From: an uncultured Candidatus Altimarinota bacterium
GTDB lineage: Bacteria; Patescibacteriota; Gracilibacteria; BD1-5; UBA6164
Assembly: GCA_938015455.1 (NCBI GenBank)
Contig: CALLPL010000004.1
Span: 1 to 64,000, forward strand
Direction of reading: 5' to 3'
Length of the DNA stretch: 64,000 nt
Made by a program: the position numbers and the translations under genes. Shown here in pieces: positions 54,082 to 64,000 of the stretch. The notes under the pieces were generated by a model. The model was not told the origin of the DNA. It saw only the letters and a list, made by a program, of their open reading frames with translations, and ran no database searches. The first letter of the stretch is position 1. Every line of letters begins with the position of its first letter.

Positions 54082-56112
54082 TTATGCTTTCGAAATAGTA
54101 TATTTTCAACTAGTGACCCCTCAATCTTCAGTGGGAATATCTGATACAACTGACTCATTATCTATTAGTTTAATGAGGAGATTAGCAACATCTTTTTTGG
54201 GGAGTGAAATTTTTTCTTTTTGTTCACCCCAAATCCTTACTTTTGCTTTCACTCATAAGGTTAAATTTTGAGATGATATTTCAGCTGTATCGAGAGTTAT
54301 TTTCTCAATAGTGGCACGATCATGAGTAACTCAAGAAAAGCTTATATTATAAGGAACTTCTCCAAGAAAAAATTGTCAGTTCTTGTAATCAAGAGAAGTA
54401 GGAGTTGGTATACCTAGATCATTGCATGCATCTTGTTCTTCATACGCAAGTATCACGGGGAACTTTGTTGCTTCTAGTAGAGCTTCACGAATCTCGATAT
54501 TTCTATATGCTGTAAACTGTTCTCTGAATGCATTCCTCTCTGCCTCAGTCATAACAGGTGTTTCATGACTTTGCTCTGCTTGAGTAGTCCTGTCTGTTTT
54601 TGTATTAGGAGTATCTTTTGCCTTAAGAGTTGTGGATTCTACATAGGGTATAGCATCACTTCTCTCTACTGTAGTAGGAACTACATCGTAGCCTCAAACT
54701 TCAGAAGCTCCTTCATCAGTTTTTGTTTCATTATTACTAGCTGTAGCCTCTGCAGTATCTCAAGCAGCTGTTACTGCTAGGGTACTTGCTCATCACGAAT
54801 ATGCTGTTAAACTTTTTTTAAGTTCTGCTTTTTTTCTTTTAAGTTCTGCTTGCTTGACTTCTTGTTTTTTCTTTGGAAGAGAGTTTAGCTTCTCTATCAT
54901 TCATTTTCACTCATTTTTAAAATCTTCTTTTGTGAAAATAGTTCCCTTTTCATCTGAGAGGAGCGAATAAAAGCCCTTTACTTTTAGATTATCTGTATCT
55001 CAACTGAGGAGATTTTTCCAGAAGCTTTCATGGGTGAAATCAATTTTTTGACTATTCAGGTAGTCAAAGAATGGATCAAGTTTTTTAAAATCAAAGTTCG
55101 TAAAAAATCAGTCAGGAATCATTCCAGATACAGAATTTCCAGTTGTAGAGCTGAGTTCTGAGAGCTGCGCGAGGGAATCTCCTCTTTTTTTACTATTTAC
55201 ATCGATAAATCATTCAAGGAGATCACCAAGTCAGAGCATAGAGAGGAGTATTCCTAGCCAAGGATTTTCCTTTGCGTACTCTCCTAGTTTCTTCCCAAAG
55301 TCATCTCAAGCAAATTTTCGTATCATTCCTCATATAGAAGCATCCATATCCTTAATTCTTTCCGCATATTTTTCAGTTTTTTTCCGAGTTTCATTATAAT
55401 ACGCTTCGTGATTTGTATTGAGGAGTCTGAGTTTTTCAGGATCATTCTCTCCCCTGTATATAGCATCAATGATACTCGCATTTGTAAAATCAATGTCTTT
55501 TTTCCCAGTTGGAGTTACTGAGTTATATACCTTATTTGTTCTCACAGTAAAGTCTTCGATCTCTTGGAGCATTTCACTAATAAGAGTTTCTCCAGAACTT
55601 TCTTCTACTTCTTTTCAATCGGATCATAGGCTGACTACATGCATTACTCACTCTGCTGCGAGGGTTCATACATCGTCTATATGCTTGATCCATCTCCTCC
55701 ATACAGGGAGCATCATCGTGTTACGAATCTCAGGTGGGAGGTTCGGGGCTTTCTCATTTACTATCCCTTCAAATTGCTCCTGGAAGAATGCCATAGACTT
55801 TCACGTTGCGATATAACTTCCATATTCCTCTTTGAGACTTGCGAAGTTTTTCCCGTTTGGGAGTACTTCTACACTTTCTTGAGAAAATAAAGTATTCTGC
55901 GCTTTGATCAATATAGCTTGGTCTTCTCATTCATGGTTCGAAATAGCATCACTCAGTACTTGTCGAAGAGGATCCTCTATAAGATCTTGCTGCTGTTCAG
56001 CTGGAAGAGCCTTTATCTTATCTGCAAGTTCTCAAATGATTTGTGCCTCATTAGAGCCTTCAATTCCCCCTTCGATAACAGCGCTAAGGGATGCTTTTAT
56101 TTCGTTTGACAT
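54082..56112 (-). CDS. Giant-operon protein F (676 aa), unknown
   Basis: 677 codons with TGA = Gly. It is largely helical and soluble-looking, opening M-S-N-E-I-K-A-S-L-S-A-V-I-E-G-G. A single mildly hydrophobic segment lies near residue 300 (P-W-L-G-I-L-L-S-M-L-G-L-G-D-L-L). A Lys/Glu coiled coil follows (K-K-K-Q-E-V-K-Q-A-E-L-K-R-K-K-A-E-L-K-K), then a Thr/Ser/Glu-rich low-complexity linker (residues ~440-520) and a C-terminal beta-like domain of ~130 residues. It begins 22 bases after gene G, so the two form one transcription unit. The family is not recognised. Confidence 0.78.
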
Positions 56113-56134
56113 AATATATTTGTATTAATATTTT

Positions 56135-58990
56135 TTATTTTAATTTTCCTAAGGCCTCCTCATATGCTCTTTTTGTTTGAGGATTACGGTTTAGCATACT
56201 TTTAACAACACCTTCATTTAAGGTAATCCCCTTACTATTTTGTACTACTATATTTCCAGCAGGATCTCTACTTATAGTAAAGCTTTTTCCTGAAGCTGAA
56301 GTAAATGGAACTTCAGTTCGTGTTGATATAGTTTCAATTCTTTGCGGTCTTGTTGTTCTCATATCTTCTATTCTTGGTTGATTTTCTTGCGTGATACGAC
56401 GCTGAGGTTGAGTTGTTTTAACTCATGAACTTTTTCCAAGAGGGGGGAGAACTTGTCATATAAGTACTCATGGGTTTTCTCAGGTTGTTTTAGTCCTGGT
56501 TCCTATAACTCAACTAGCTTGAGCACGAAGTGGTCATTGCTGTGAAGCTAATTGCTCAGCAGTAACGGTTCTTGTTTCAATAGTTGTTCTTGCTTCTGCC
56601 TTAGGAACGTTTCTACCGATAGAAATTGGTTCAACTTTAATTGTATTTATTGGTCAAGTAGGAGTAACTCATATACTCCCATCCTTTGTTCTAGATAACT
56701 TGATTCTATCTACAGCCTTCCCAGCTCACTTGAGAGCAGCCACCATTATAAGTGCTTGCACAAACTCTTCCCAAGTGTAGTTCTCGATATCTCTATCTGT
56801 ATCTCCAAATTGAATTTCTATTTCTTGACTTACTCAAACGAGAGCTGCGGCTTGAACAGTTATGGATCAAATTCACTTGAGTCATCGAGTAAATTTATTT
56901 ATATTCATTTTATCCCCTATCCTTGTGCTTCATAGTTTTCATAGAACTGGTCTGAGTACTCAGAGTGCTCCGAAAAATGCTACAGATTTACGTATTTCAT
57001 GAATATCCCCTGAGCCTTCGAAAAATCCTGATGTAAATACATCATCCTTTCGTAACATATTATGAAACGGATTACTTGCCTCATAAAATGCGAGCCCTCA
57101 TATTGATGACTTTCCTCACCAAGCTCAAACAGTTCATACTCATCGAACGAATTTATTTGATGAGTCTGTAATTTTTCCAGCACCAAGTGCTCTAGCTCCT
57201 ACAGAAACTCACTTGATTAAAGCGCTTGCAGCAACAGCCCCAACTCCAAGAGGGAGTAAGCTTGTTACTGCTATAAGACTCAGATCAATTGCAGCATCAA
57301 TATTTTCATCAGCCATATCGATCCAATCCCAGGTACTTGATTCAGCAAGCCCACTCATATCAGCGTAGAGTCATTGGAGGTTATCCGTTCATCCTCTATC
57401 ATCTTCCTTTGCTACAAGTCTATAAACAAAACTGTCTTTCATATATGCTTCAAGAGCAATTTGAATTTGTGTATCTGCTACTTCTGAGAGTACTAATTCA
57501 GGTTTTCCTGCTGCTTTAAGTTTTTTATTTGCTGCGTCTACTTGCTCAGCGAGGAGATCATAGTTTTCAACCTTCATAATCTTTCTCCGTATTTTACTAA
57601 AAGATGTTGAAAGTTCAGTTACTATATCATTAAGTTCTGCGGGATTAAACTCTTTTGGTAGAGCCTTGTTTATAAGCTGTTTTATCTCATCCTTTTTACC
57701 ATTTTTGATCAGTTCTACAAAATCAGCACTTTGCAGTAAATCTTGCACTCCTTCATAGTATGGTTTTTGAATAAGTCTATCAGTAACAAAGCCTTTTATA
57801 AGCTGACTATCACCATTTTGAGACCAGCCAGTCCTTGTGAGATTATACATTTGGATAAGCTTTTCTTCTTCGGCCATGCTAGGATTATTAGTAAGAAGAT
57901 CAGATACAGTATGAATATTATCCAAAATATCATTTCCATAAACATCAGGGTTACTAGCTCCTAGATAAGCATCCTGTCTTTTATCATATTTCGCCATTTC
58001 CGCAAATATGCTTTCTACTTCTGCTTTTCCATCATTTCAAGGAGTATTAATTGCAATAATTAATTTAGCTGTGAGTTCTTCTATAGTCTTCATTGATTCT
58101 CTCATCTCTTCATCTCCACTTCTAAAGGATTTAAAATACAGTCCTTCAACAGTTTTTTCAGCCTTAAGTTTCCAAATTGCGATGTACTCTGAGAGACCAG
58201 GGTAGGCTTTTTCTATACTCTTTATTTTTTGTACTTCAGAGATTCTTTCTTCTCCATCTTCATGGGCTAACCAGATCACTCAATCTCTCAGTATGTAAGT
58301 AGTTTCATCTGGATTTTCTTCAGAAGCTTCATAGCTAGGTTTTGCTACATCAGGTTCTTTTCATTCATCAGGGAGAGTCTCATTTTGGTATGGTTCATCT
58401 GTGAGTGGTGTATCCCCATAGTTTGGAGGAGAATCATCATATGGGAGCTCTCCTGTTTCAGGTTTTACTAAGGCTTCAGGAGCTTTTTCAGCATCATCTG
58501 GGGCAATTACTTCTGGCTTATAACTAGGAGTAACGCTACCTGGAGATGCTTCATAAGATGGCTCTTGTTCGGTAGTAATTATAGGAGCTTCAAGTTTAGG
58601 AGCCCTTACATAATCTGCTGCGACATACCCAGTACTTCCATCCGGAAGTGATACGTGAATATAGAGTTTTCCATTTTCAGCAATAAGGTGATCATTTCAA
58701 TCTGTATTAATAACTCGAAGTTCTCTGTCATCTTCTATTCTTTTCCCTGTATCTGTATCATTAAAGGTATTAACTACAGCAGCAGTTCTCACTATTAATC
58801 TTCCCGCATCTCATGAATCAAAAGTATGAACAGTAACAGTATCTACTTTTGAAAAGATCTCTCTCTCTAGTAAGGCAATATCAGTTCTTGATGCATTTAG
58901 TACAGGAGAGTTATCTATATGGTCCTGTATAGATGCCTCATCTGTTACTTCTGATCTAAAGTCAGGAGTATTTTTTAGGGACATAAACAT
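56135..58990 (-). CDS. Giant-operon protein G (951 aa) with an SH3-like region
   Basis: 952 codons with TGA = Gly. Residues ~50-140 look like a bacterial SH3 (SH3b) domain: G-R-L-I-V-R-T-A-A-V-V-N, then R-E-L-R-V-I-N, and D-G-S-T-G-Y-V-A-A-D-Y-V-R at the end. Such domains usually bind peptidoglycan or peptides. A Pro/Glu/Tyr-rich linker with repeated P-S-Y-E-A-S and P-S-Y-K-P motifs follows (residues ~145-235), then a helical part. A hydrophobic Ala/Gly-rich segment near residue 560 (L-I-A-V-T-S-L-L-P-L-G-V-G-A-V-A-A-S-A-L) and further Gly-rich membrane-like stretches precede a basic tail. First gene of the cluster. Start ATG at 58990, or two codons later. Confidence 0.78.
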
Positions 58991-59158
58991 TCTTTAAAAA
59001 TTAAATTCCTTAATACTCTAACACATATTTCCCTGTATTGACAAAATATTTCCCTTGACAAAGCAGGCTTTTAGAACGTATGAAACTCGCGATTTCTGAG
59101 TTTGCAAAAATATGGAAAAACTATACACTATGGACCTAAAATAACTCCAGATTAATAC
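58991..59158. other. Divergent intergenic region between gene G and ftsX
   Basis: 168 bases. TTGACA boxes at 59038 and 59055 lie on the plus strand, the second followed after 18 bases by TATGAA; a TATACACTAT segment lies near 59128. On the minus strand TTGTCA (59039-59044) with TAGAGT 18 bases further could drive gene G. All of these are weak calls. No coding frame is present. Confidence 0.4.
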
Positions 59159-60061
59159 ATGCTCCCAAGACTCTTTAAATACGCGACAAAAAACATTCTC
59201 AGGAATAGTTTTTTAAGTGCTTCATCAGTTCTAATACTCACACTATTGATGTTTTTCATAAATATCCTTATTGTGATGCATGATGTGAGTTTTCGCTTAA
59301 TAGAGTGAATTAATGAGAAGCTTACTATTTCTCTCTATCTTGATGAGGAATATGATAGAAATTCAGTAGAGGTTATTGATCTCCAGTCAGATATCGATAC
59401 AGCAATCCCAGGGATAGAGGTTACCTACAAGACCAAAGACGAAGTTCTGGAAGAAATTAGAGAGCGTGATCCAGAACTTGTGAGAATACTTGAAAGACAA
59501 AACCCCCTTCCTGAAACTATTACTATAGAGGATATTCCTCTGAAACAGTACGGAGTTCTGAATAAAATTATTGAGAATAAGCTCTTTGTTCTCTCTGATT
59601 CAGAGGAGTTTGGGGAAGAATACTTTTCTACCTATTCTCGTCAGTTTGAGCGTATTAATAAAGTAATTTCTGTTCTTGATATGCTGCAGATAGGGCTTTA
59701 TATTGTTATTGTTACTTTTGTTGTTTCTATTGCGATTATTGTATATTCGATTATCGGGAATTTTATATACTATTACAGAGACGAGATATATATAACGAGA
59801 CTTGTATGAGGGAGTAAAGTCTTTATCTATGGACCATTTTCACTTCAAGGAATGATGTATGTTGCTCTTGCATTCATATTTTCGACAATATTTTTTATTC
59901 TCTTCCTGCAAAATATTCAGATAGTATTCGAACTTGGAGATATAAATGAAGTTTATACGGGAGATCTTCCATTTGTTCTCATGATAGAAGCGTTGGTGTT
60001 CCTCTTTATTGGGTGACTTAGTTGATTCCTCTCATCACGAAGATATATACGAAAAAAATAA
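59159..60061 (+). CDS. ftsX: Cell division protein FtsX
   Basis: A 300-residue membrane protein with the FtsX layout: a basic cytoplasmic start (M-L-P-R-L-F-K-Y-A-T-K-N-I-L-R-N), the first span (residues ~20-42), an extracellular domain of ~125 residues containing R-Q-N-P-L-P-E-T (the family's conserved N-P-L-P), then three more spans (about 170-195, 225-248 and 270-288). FtsX normally works with the FtsE ATPase to activate peptidoglycan hydrolases at the septum. No ftsE is adjacent, which is unusual. It starts a plus-strand operon and is 7 bases from the next gene. Confidence 0.88.
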
Positions 60062-60068
60062 CTAAACT

Positions 60069-62456
60069 ATGATATTTAGATCACATTGACTACTTGGTCA
60101 AAATGCCCGTAATTTGCAGTATATTAAAGGGGAGAGTTTTCAAATTGCAAAGAAATTGGCTGATTCAAAACTTACAACTAAAAAGTTTCTTGCAAGTCAT
60201 AAGGTTGCAGTTCCAGAGACACTTTGAATAATAAAAAGCCATTGAGAGGTCAGCATAGACAAGATTAAGGCCTATGCTCCTCCATTTGTTATAAAGCCAA
60301 ATAACGGCTATGGTTGAAAAGGGATTTTAGTTATAGATTCACTCAGCGCAGAGGGGAGATTTATCACTAACTCATGAGAATCTTTTTCTCCTCAAGAACT
60401 TTCAGAGCATTTTGTCTATATACTTGATGGGTTTTTTTCACTCTCTGGTGGGAGAGATAAAGTTATTATTGAAAAGAAGGTTGTCCTCACAAAAGAGATA
60501 GAACTCCTTGGGAAATATGGACTTCCAGATGTGCGAATTGTAGCATACAATATGGTTCCAGTGATGGCCATGATACGTATTCCAACAGAAGAATCAGACG
60601 GAAAAGCAAATATCCATGTTGGTGCCTGTGCTGCCGGAATAGATATTGGTACATGAGGTTTGACCTATATTTCACACCATGGAAAGATAGTAAAATCAAT
60701 TCCTGGGATATGAGATGTCCGGGGAATTATCATCCCTGAGTGGGATAAGATTCTTTCTCTTGCTGTTCAGGTTCAACAAGTTTCTTGAATCAAGTTTCTT
60801 GGCTGCGACGTTGTACTCGATGAAAATGACGGACCTCTCTTGCTTGAGATAAATGTTCGACCTGGACTTGAGATACAAAATGTAAATTTAGCACCCCTGA
60901 GAGCGCGTCTTAATAAAGTAGAGTGAGTGGATATTTCTTCGGTAGAAAAAGGAGTTCGTCTATGAAGAGATCTCTTTTCATGAGATATAGAAGAAAGAAT
61001 AAAGAGCTTGTCTTGAAAAAAAGTAGCAGGGTCACAAGAGTACTTAAAAGTTATTTACGAAGAAAAAACCTATAACTATATTGCAGATATCAGGATATCT
61101 GTACTCGAGAGTTTTATTGACCGCGAGTTTGCAGCAAATATTTTAAAGATAGATGTAGAGAGTAAGAGCAGTATTCGTTTAGATTCTGAAATACTTGGAA
61201 TAAAGAGACCTCTGAGGTTTGTGCTGAGCGACTTAGAGGGAGAAAAAATCCGACTTTGAAAACAAGCACTTAAGGGCTTTTTAATTGATCCTTATAAATA
61301 TAAAAAATGAGAAACTCCTTTTCTTCCGGAATCTACATGAAAGAAACAAAAAAATACTGCAATTACTAAAACGCATGAGTCTCAACTTATCGCTCTTGAT
61401 AAGGCAATAATGAAGGTTGATAAAAAACTGCTCATCCTCAAATACCTTACTCCCAGTAACATTGTTGAACAAAAACAGATATTTGTAGAAAAATCAGGGG
61501 ATTATGTTCCAAGCTTTGAGTATAAGAATATTGAACTAGATTTAGACGATCTATATGCTGAGATTAGAGCAATCGAAATACCAGATATTCCCCTCTCTGA
61601 AATTTATCTTACAAAACAACAGGAAGTTAGTGACAAAATACGCTTTCTAAAAGCATTCAGAGATCAAGATGCTTCGGATATGACCCTGTATAGTAAAAAA
61701 ATCTTTGGAGAAGTTGTAGACGATAACTTCGCAAAAGCGAAAGAAATAATCTCTACTCGTGATAGTGTTATCGAGGAAGAAGAAATTCTGAGTTATGAAG
61801 ATATCAAGGATTACATGAAAAAATTTAATCATATATATAATATTAAGGTAAAGATAGTAGAAGCTGATAGTACTGCTCGTTTTACTATGAAGGGTGATAC
61901 TCTGATGTTCCGAAGATGAGCAACTGTATGAAAACGAGAGATGCGATCAATTATTGCTCATGAAATAGAAGGTCACTATTTACGAAAGGTAAATGGTCGA
62001 AAGTCAGAGTTTTCTATTCTGGCCCGCTGAACTGCAAAATACATAGAGACAGATGAGTGACTTGCAATATATAACCAAAACAGGTTTGTAAGTGAGAGTG
62101 ATAGGAAATATTACTCTATCTTTGAGAGATACTATTTTGTACAATATGCTCTTAAGCATTCCTATAAAAGACTTATAAAGCACTTGGCTGAGTTTTATGA
62201 TAATGATTATGAGAGAGTATTTACTTTTATGCTCAGACTGAAGCGTGGTTTCGAAGATCCCTCAAAGGAGGGAGTATTTATGAAGGATGTTGTCTATGTA
62301 AATGGCTTTTATTCTGTGACCGACTACTTAGACAAGGGAGGTTCTCTCAAAGACCTCTACATCTGAAAGGTCCATCTCGACGATCTTGCTCTTATCTCAT
62401 GAGATACTTCTTTCACAAAACATAAAAAAGATGTGGTGATACCTTTTTCTGCGTAA
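60069..62456 (+). CDS. Fusion of RimK-related ATP-grasp ligase and DUF1704 (QEGLA / MATCAP-like) metallopeptidase
   Basis: A 795-residue protein. Residues ~1-310 form an ATP-grasp of the alpha-L-glutamate-ligase-related type: N-L-Q-Y-I-K-G, the P-F-V-I-K-P-N-N-G-Y-G-G-K-G nucleotide loop, and L-L-E-I-N-V-R-P-G-L-E-I-Q with the metal ligands. After a linker, residues ~440-795 match DUF1704: H-E-I-E-G-H-Y-L-R-K-V-N-G with the zinc histidines (residues 631-636), then E-T-D-E-G-L-A-I-Y (E663), the 'QEGLA' motif. This motif pattern is that of the family to which vertebrate tubulin-tyrosine carboxypeptidase MATCAP belongs. In other bacteria the two activities are usually neighbouring genes. Substrate unknown; amino-acid ligation and removal on the same target is a reasonable guess. 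Confidence 0.85.
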
Positions 62457-62478
62457 AATATACTTTTAAAATATTTGT

Positions 62479-63897
62479 ATGAATCATAAATTGATAATTG
62501 CTCTCGATAATCTCTCTCCCTGAGAAGCAAAAGAAAGAGTTCAAGATATACTTTCTAAGAATGCAGAATATAAGGGTAGAATAATCTTTAAGATACATGA
62601 TATAGTTGCACTTATATGATTTGAGGGGATATCTGAGTTATTTCAGGATATAGACTGTAGGTTTATGCTTGATCCAAAATGGAATGATATTCCAAATACA
62701 CTTAAGAATTATATTACTCAGCTTCATAGGTCGTGACTCTGAGAAAAAATAGAATATATCACACTTCATGTGAGTTGAGGAAGTGAGATGCTCAGAGTTG
62801 CTCAAGCTACAAAAGATGAATTCCTTCCTAATGCGAAACTCTTAGCTATCACAGCTATGACTTCTCTTGATGATAACGATACCTCGCAAATCTTTGATGA
62901 CACAGCAAAGCATTCAGTACTCAAGCTTACGAAAATAGCTCTTGATGCTGGAATTGAGTGAATTGTTTGTTCGACACATGAAGCTCAGGCTCTCAGAGAA
63001 GTATATGGAAATGATTTTGATCTCATAACTCCTTGAGTTCGTTTTGCTTGAGGTGATCATTGAGATCAAAAAAGAGTCATGACTCCATCGCGAGCAATAC
63101 AGCAAGGGGCTACAAATATTGTAATGGGAAGGCCAATTTTACAGTCAGATGATGTGTGAGAAGCTGTGGCAAGATTTTTTAGAGAAATAGAGGAGGTAGA
63201 ATATTTAACAGAGAATAAGTATGGTTTTGAGAAGATGCTTTATGTATGAGATTGGAAAGAAGTACTTTCTTATATTGGAGCATTCTACTTTCGTCCAAAC
63301 TGAGGAAAATATTGTCGATTTACCTCCAAGGTTATTTCAAATGCATATATAAATATATGAGCGATAGAGAGAAGTTATAGTGTTATTGATAGAGCCACAG
63401 CAGAACTTACTACTCAGGTGCGTGAGAGAGGCATCAAGGCCGATATAGTTGTGTGAGCCCAAATGGGAAGCGTCAGAATATCTCTTGCACTTGCAAAGAA
63501 ACTCTGAATAGATCAATCAATATATACAGAAAAGACAGATAATGATAATAATAACATGGATCTAAAGCGTCACGCAGTAGACTTAACATGACTTAAAATA
63601 ATTTTATCTGAAGATATTGTGAGTCGTGGAACAACGATTGCAAAAATGAGAGAGGTGCTAGAGAACCTATGATGAGAGGTTGTTGCGATTGCATGTGTAG
63701 GGAATAGATACGAACAAGACGAGCAGGATGGGATCCCTATTATTAGCTGCTTTATACCCCCAAAATTTGAACTGTATTGGGATGACGCTACCCCAGAGGA
63801 TCAAAGAAAGGATTTTCCAAGGGTTCCAGATGGAGCTATGATATCAGAAAAACCAAAGAACGATTGGGGGGAGTTAGTTGCAAGTATGAGAGACTAA
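62479..63897 (+). CDS. pyrFE: Bifunctional OMP decarboxylase - orotate phosphoribosyltransferase (PyrF-PyrE fusion)
   Basis: 472 residues covering the last two steps of UMP synthesis. The N-terminal ~235 residues are OMP decarboxylase: I-A-L-D-N near the start, the catalytic D-P-K-W-N-D-I (D65, K67, D70; usually D-x-K-x-x-D-I), L-H-V-S-G-G, and the phosphate loop T-P-G-V-R-F-A-G-G-D-H-G-D-Q. The C-terminal half is OPRTase with the PRPP loop L-S-E-D-I-V-S-R-G-T-T (E378, D379). The order is decarboxylase first, the reverse of animal UMP synthase. Many glycines are TGA. It starts 22 bases after the ATP-grasp fusion. Confidence 0.93.
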
Positions 63898-64000
63898 CAT
63901 CCCATCCGGTCTTTGACCACCTTCCCTTCAAATTGAAGGGAAGGATAAATTAAGGTCTCCCCTTCTGTAGAAGGGGAGATGTCCGCAGGACAGAGGGGAT
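63898..64000. repeat. REP-like inverted-repeat segment at the right edge
   Basis: Two hairpins in tandem: CCTTCCCTTCAA / TTGAAGGGAAGG around 63922-63946, and CTCCCCTTCT / AGAAGGGGAG around 63958-63980, followed by GTCCGCAGGACAGAGGGGAT. The GC-rich composition differs from the genes around it. It looks like the interspersed REP/BIME-type intergenic repeats found in many bacteria and may also end pyrFE transcription. It continues past the window. Confidence 0.55.

Noticed and set aside
40783-58205. Many plus-strand open frames of 60-204 codons opposite the giant cluster
   Set aside because: They lie antisense to continuous minus-strand frames, have biased Ser/Phe-rich compositions typical of complementary-strand frames, and show no protein motif or consistent start signals.
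1-64000. CRISPR arrays, prophage, toxin-antitoxin pairs, rRNA or tRNA genes
   Set aside because: I looked for regularly spaced repeats, phage structural motifs, paired small toxin/antitoxin genes and conserved RNA elements and found none I could support.

Overview
The window comes from a bacterium that reads UGA as glycine (genetic code 25), so it belongs to the Absconditabacteria (SR1) / Gracilibacteria branch of the candidate phyla. The evidence is in the sequence. In-frame TGA falls at invariant glycines: both UvrA signature motifs are written L-S-TGA-TGA-E-A-Q-R, and the PilB P-loop S-G-P-T-G-S-G-K-S has TGA at all three glycines. No gene ends in TGA; every complete gene closes with TAA or TAG. 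All gene boundaries below were rebuilt with TGA = Gly. DNA is AT-rich, genes are tightly packed with many stop/start overlaps, recognisable Shine-Dalgarno sequences are nearly absent, and no rRNA or tRNA was seen.

Layout. 1-12 kb, mostly minus strand: tail of an IS30-type transposase, fusA, an unknown gene, prmC, an ABC-2 permease, fmt, a WecA/TagO-type glycosyltransferase among small membrane proteins, a PH-domain protein, glyA and a CtpA-type protease. 12-23 kb, plus strand: unknown coiled-coil and membrane proteins, leucyl aminopeptidase, ComF, uvrA, murB and an RsuA/RluB-type pseudouridine synthase. 23.6-31 kb: an exonuclease-DinG helicase, then a type IV pilus block (two single-span membrane proteins, the second PilO-like, then pilB and pilC). 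31-35 kb: a 1134-residue S-layer-type surface protein behind a long leader hairpin. 35-41 kb: FKBP lipoprotein, mfd, tsaB, a second PH-domain protein and queA.

40.8-59 kb is the accessory centre: seven minus-strand genes, five of them 720-1303 codons, with no product I can recognise apart from an SH3-like region in the first. Promoters and terminators divide them into three units (G-F, E-D-C with B, A). This is the best candidate for an undescribed system, probably envelope-associated.

59-64 kb, plus strand: ftsX without an adjacent ftsE; a 795-residue fusion of an ATP-grasp ligase with a DUF1704 (QEGLA / MATCAP-like) metallopeptidase; a PyrF-PyrE fusion; and a REP-like inverted-repeat segment.

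Together these suggest a small, host-dependent cell that keeps translation, repair and some wall functions and invests heavily in its surface: pili, S-layer, lipoprotein and giant envelope proteins. Two genes expected to be highly expressed nearly avoid UGA (S-layer: none; fusA: one).
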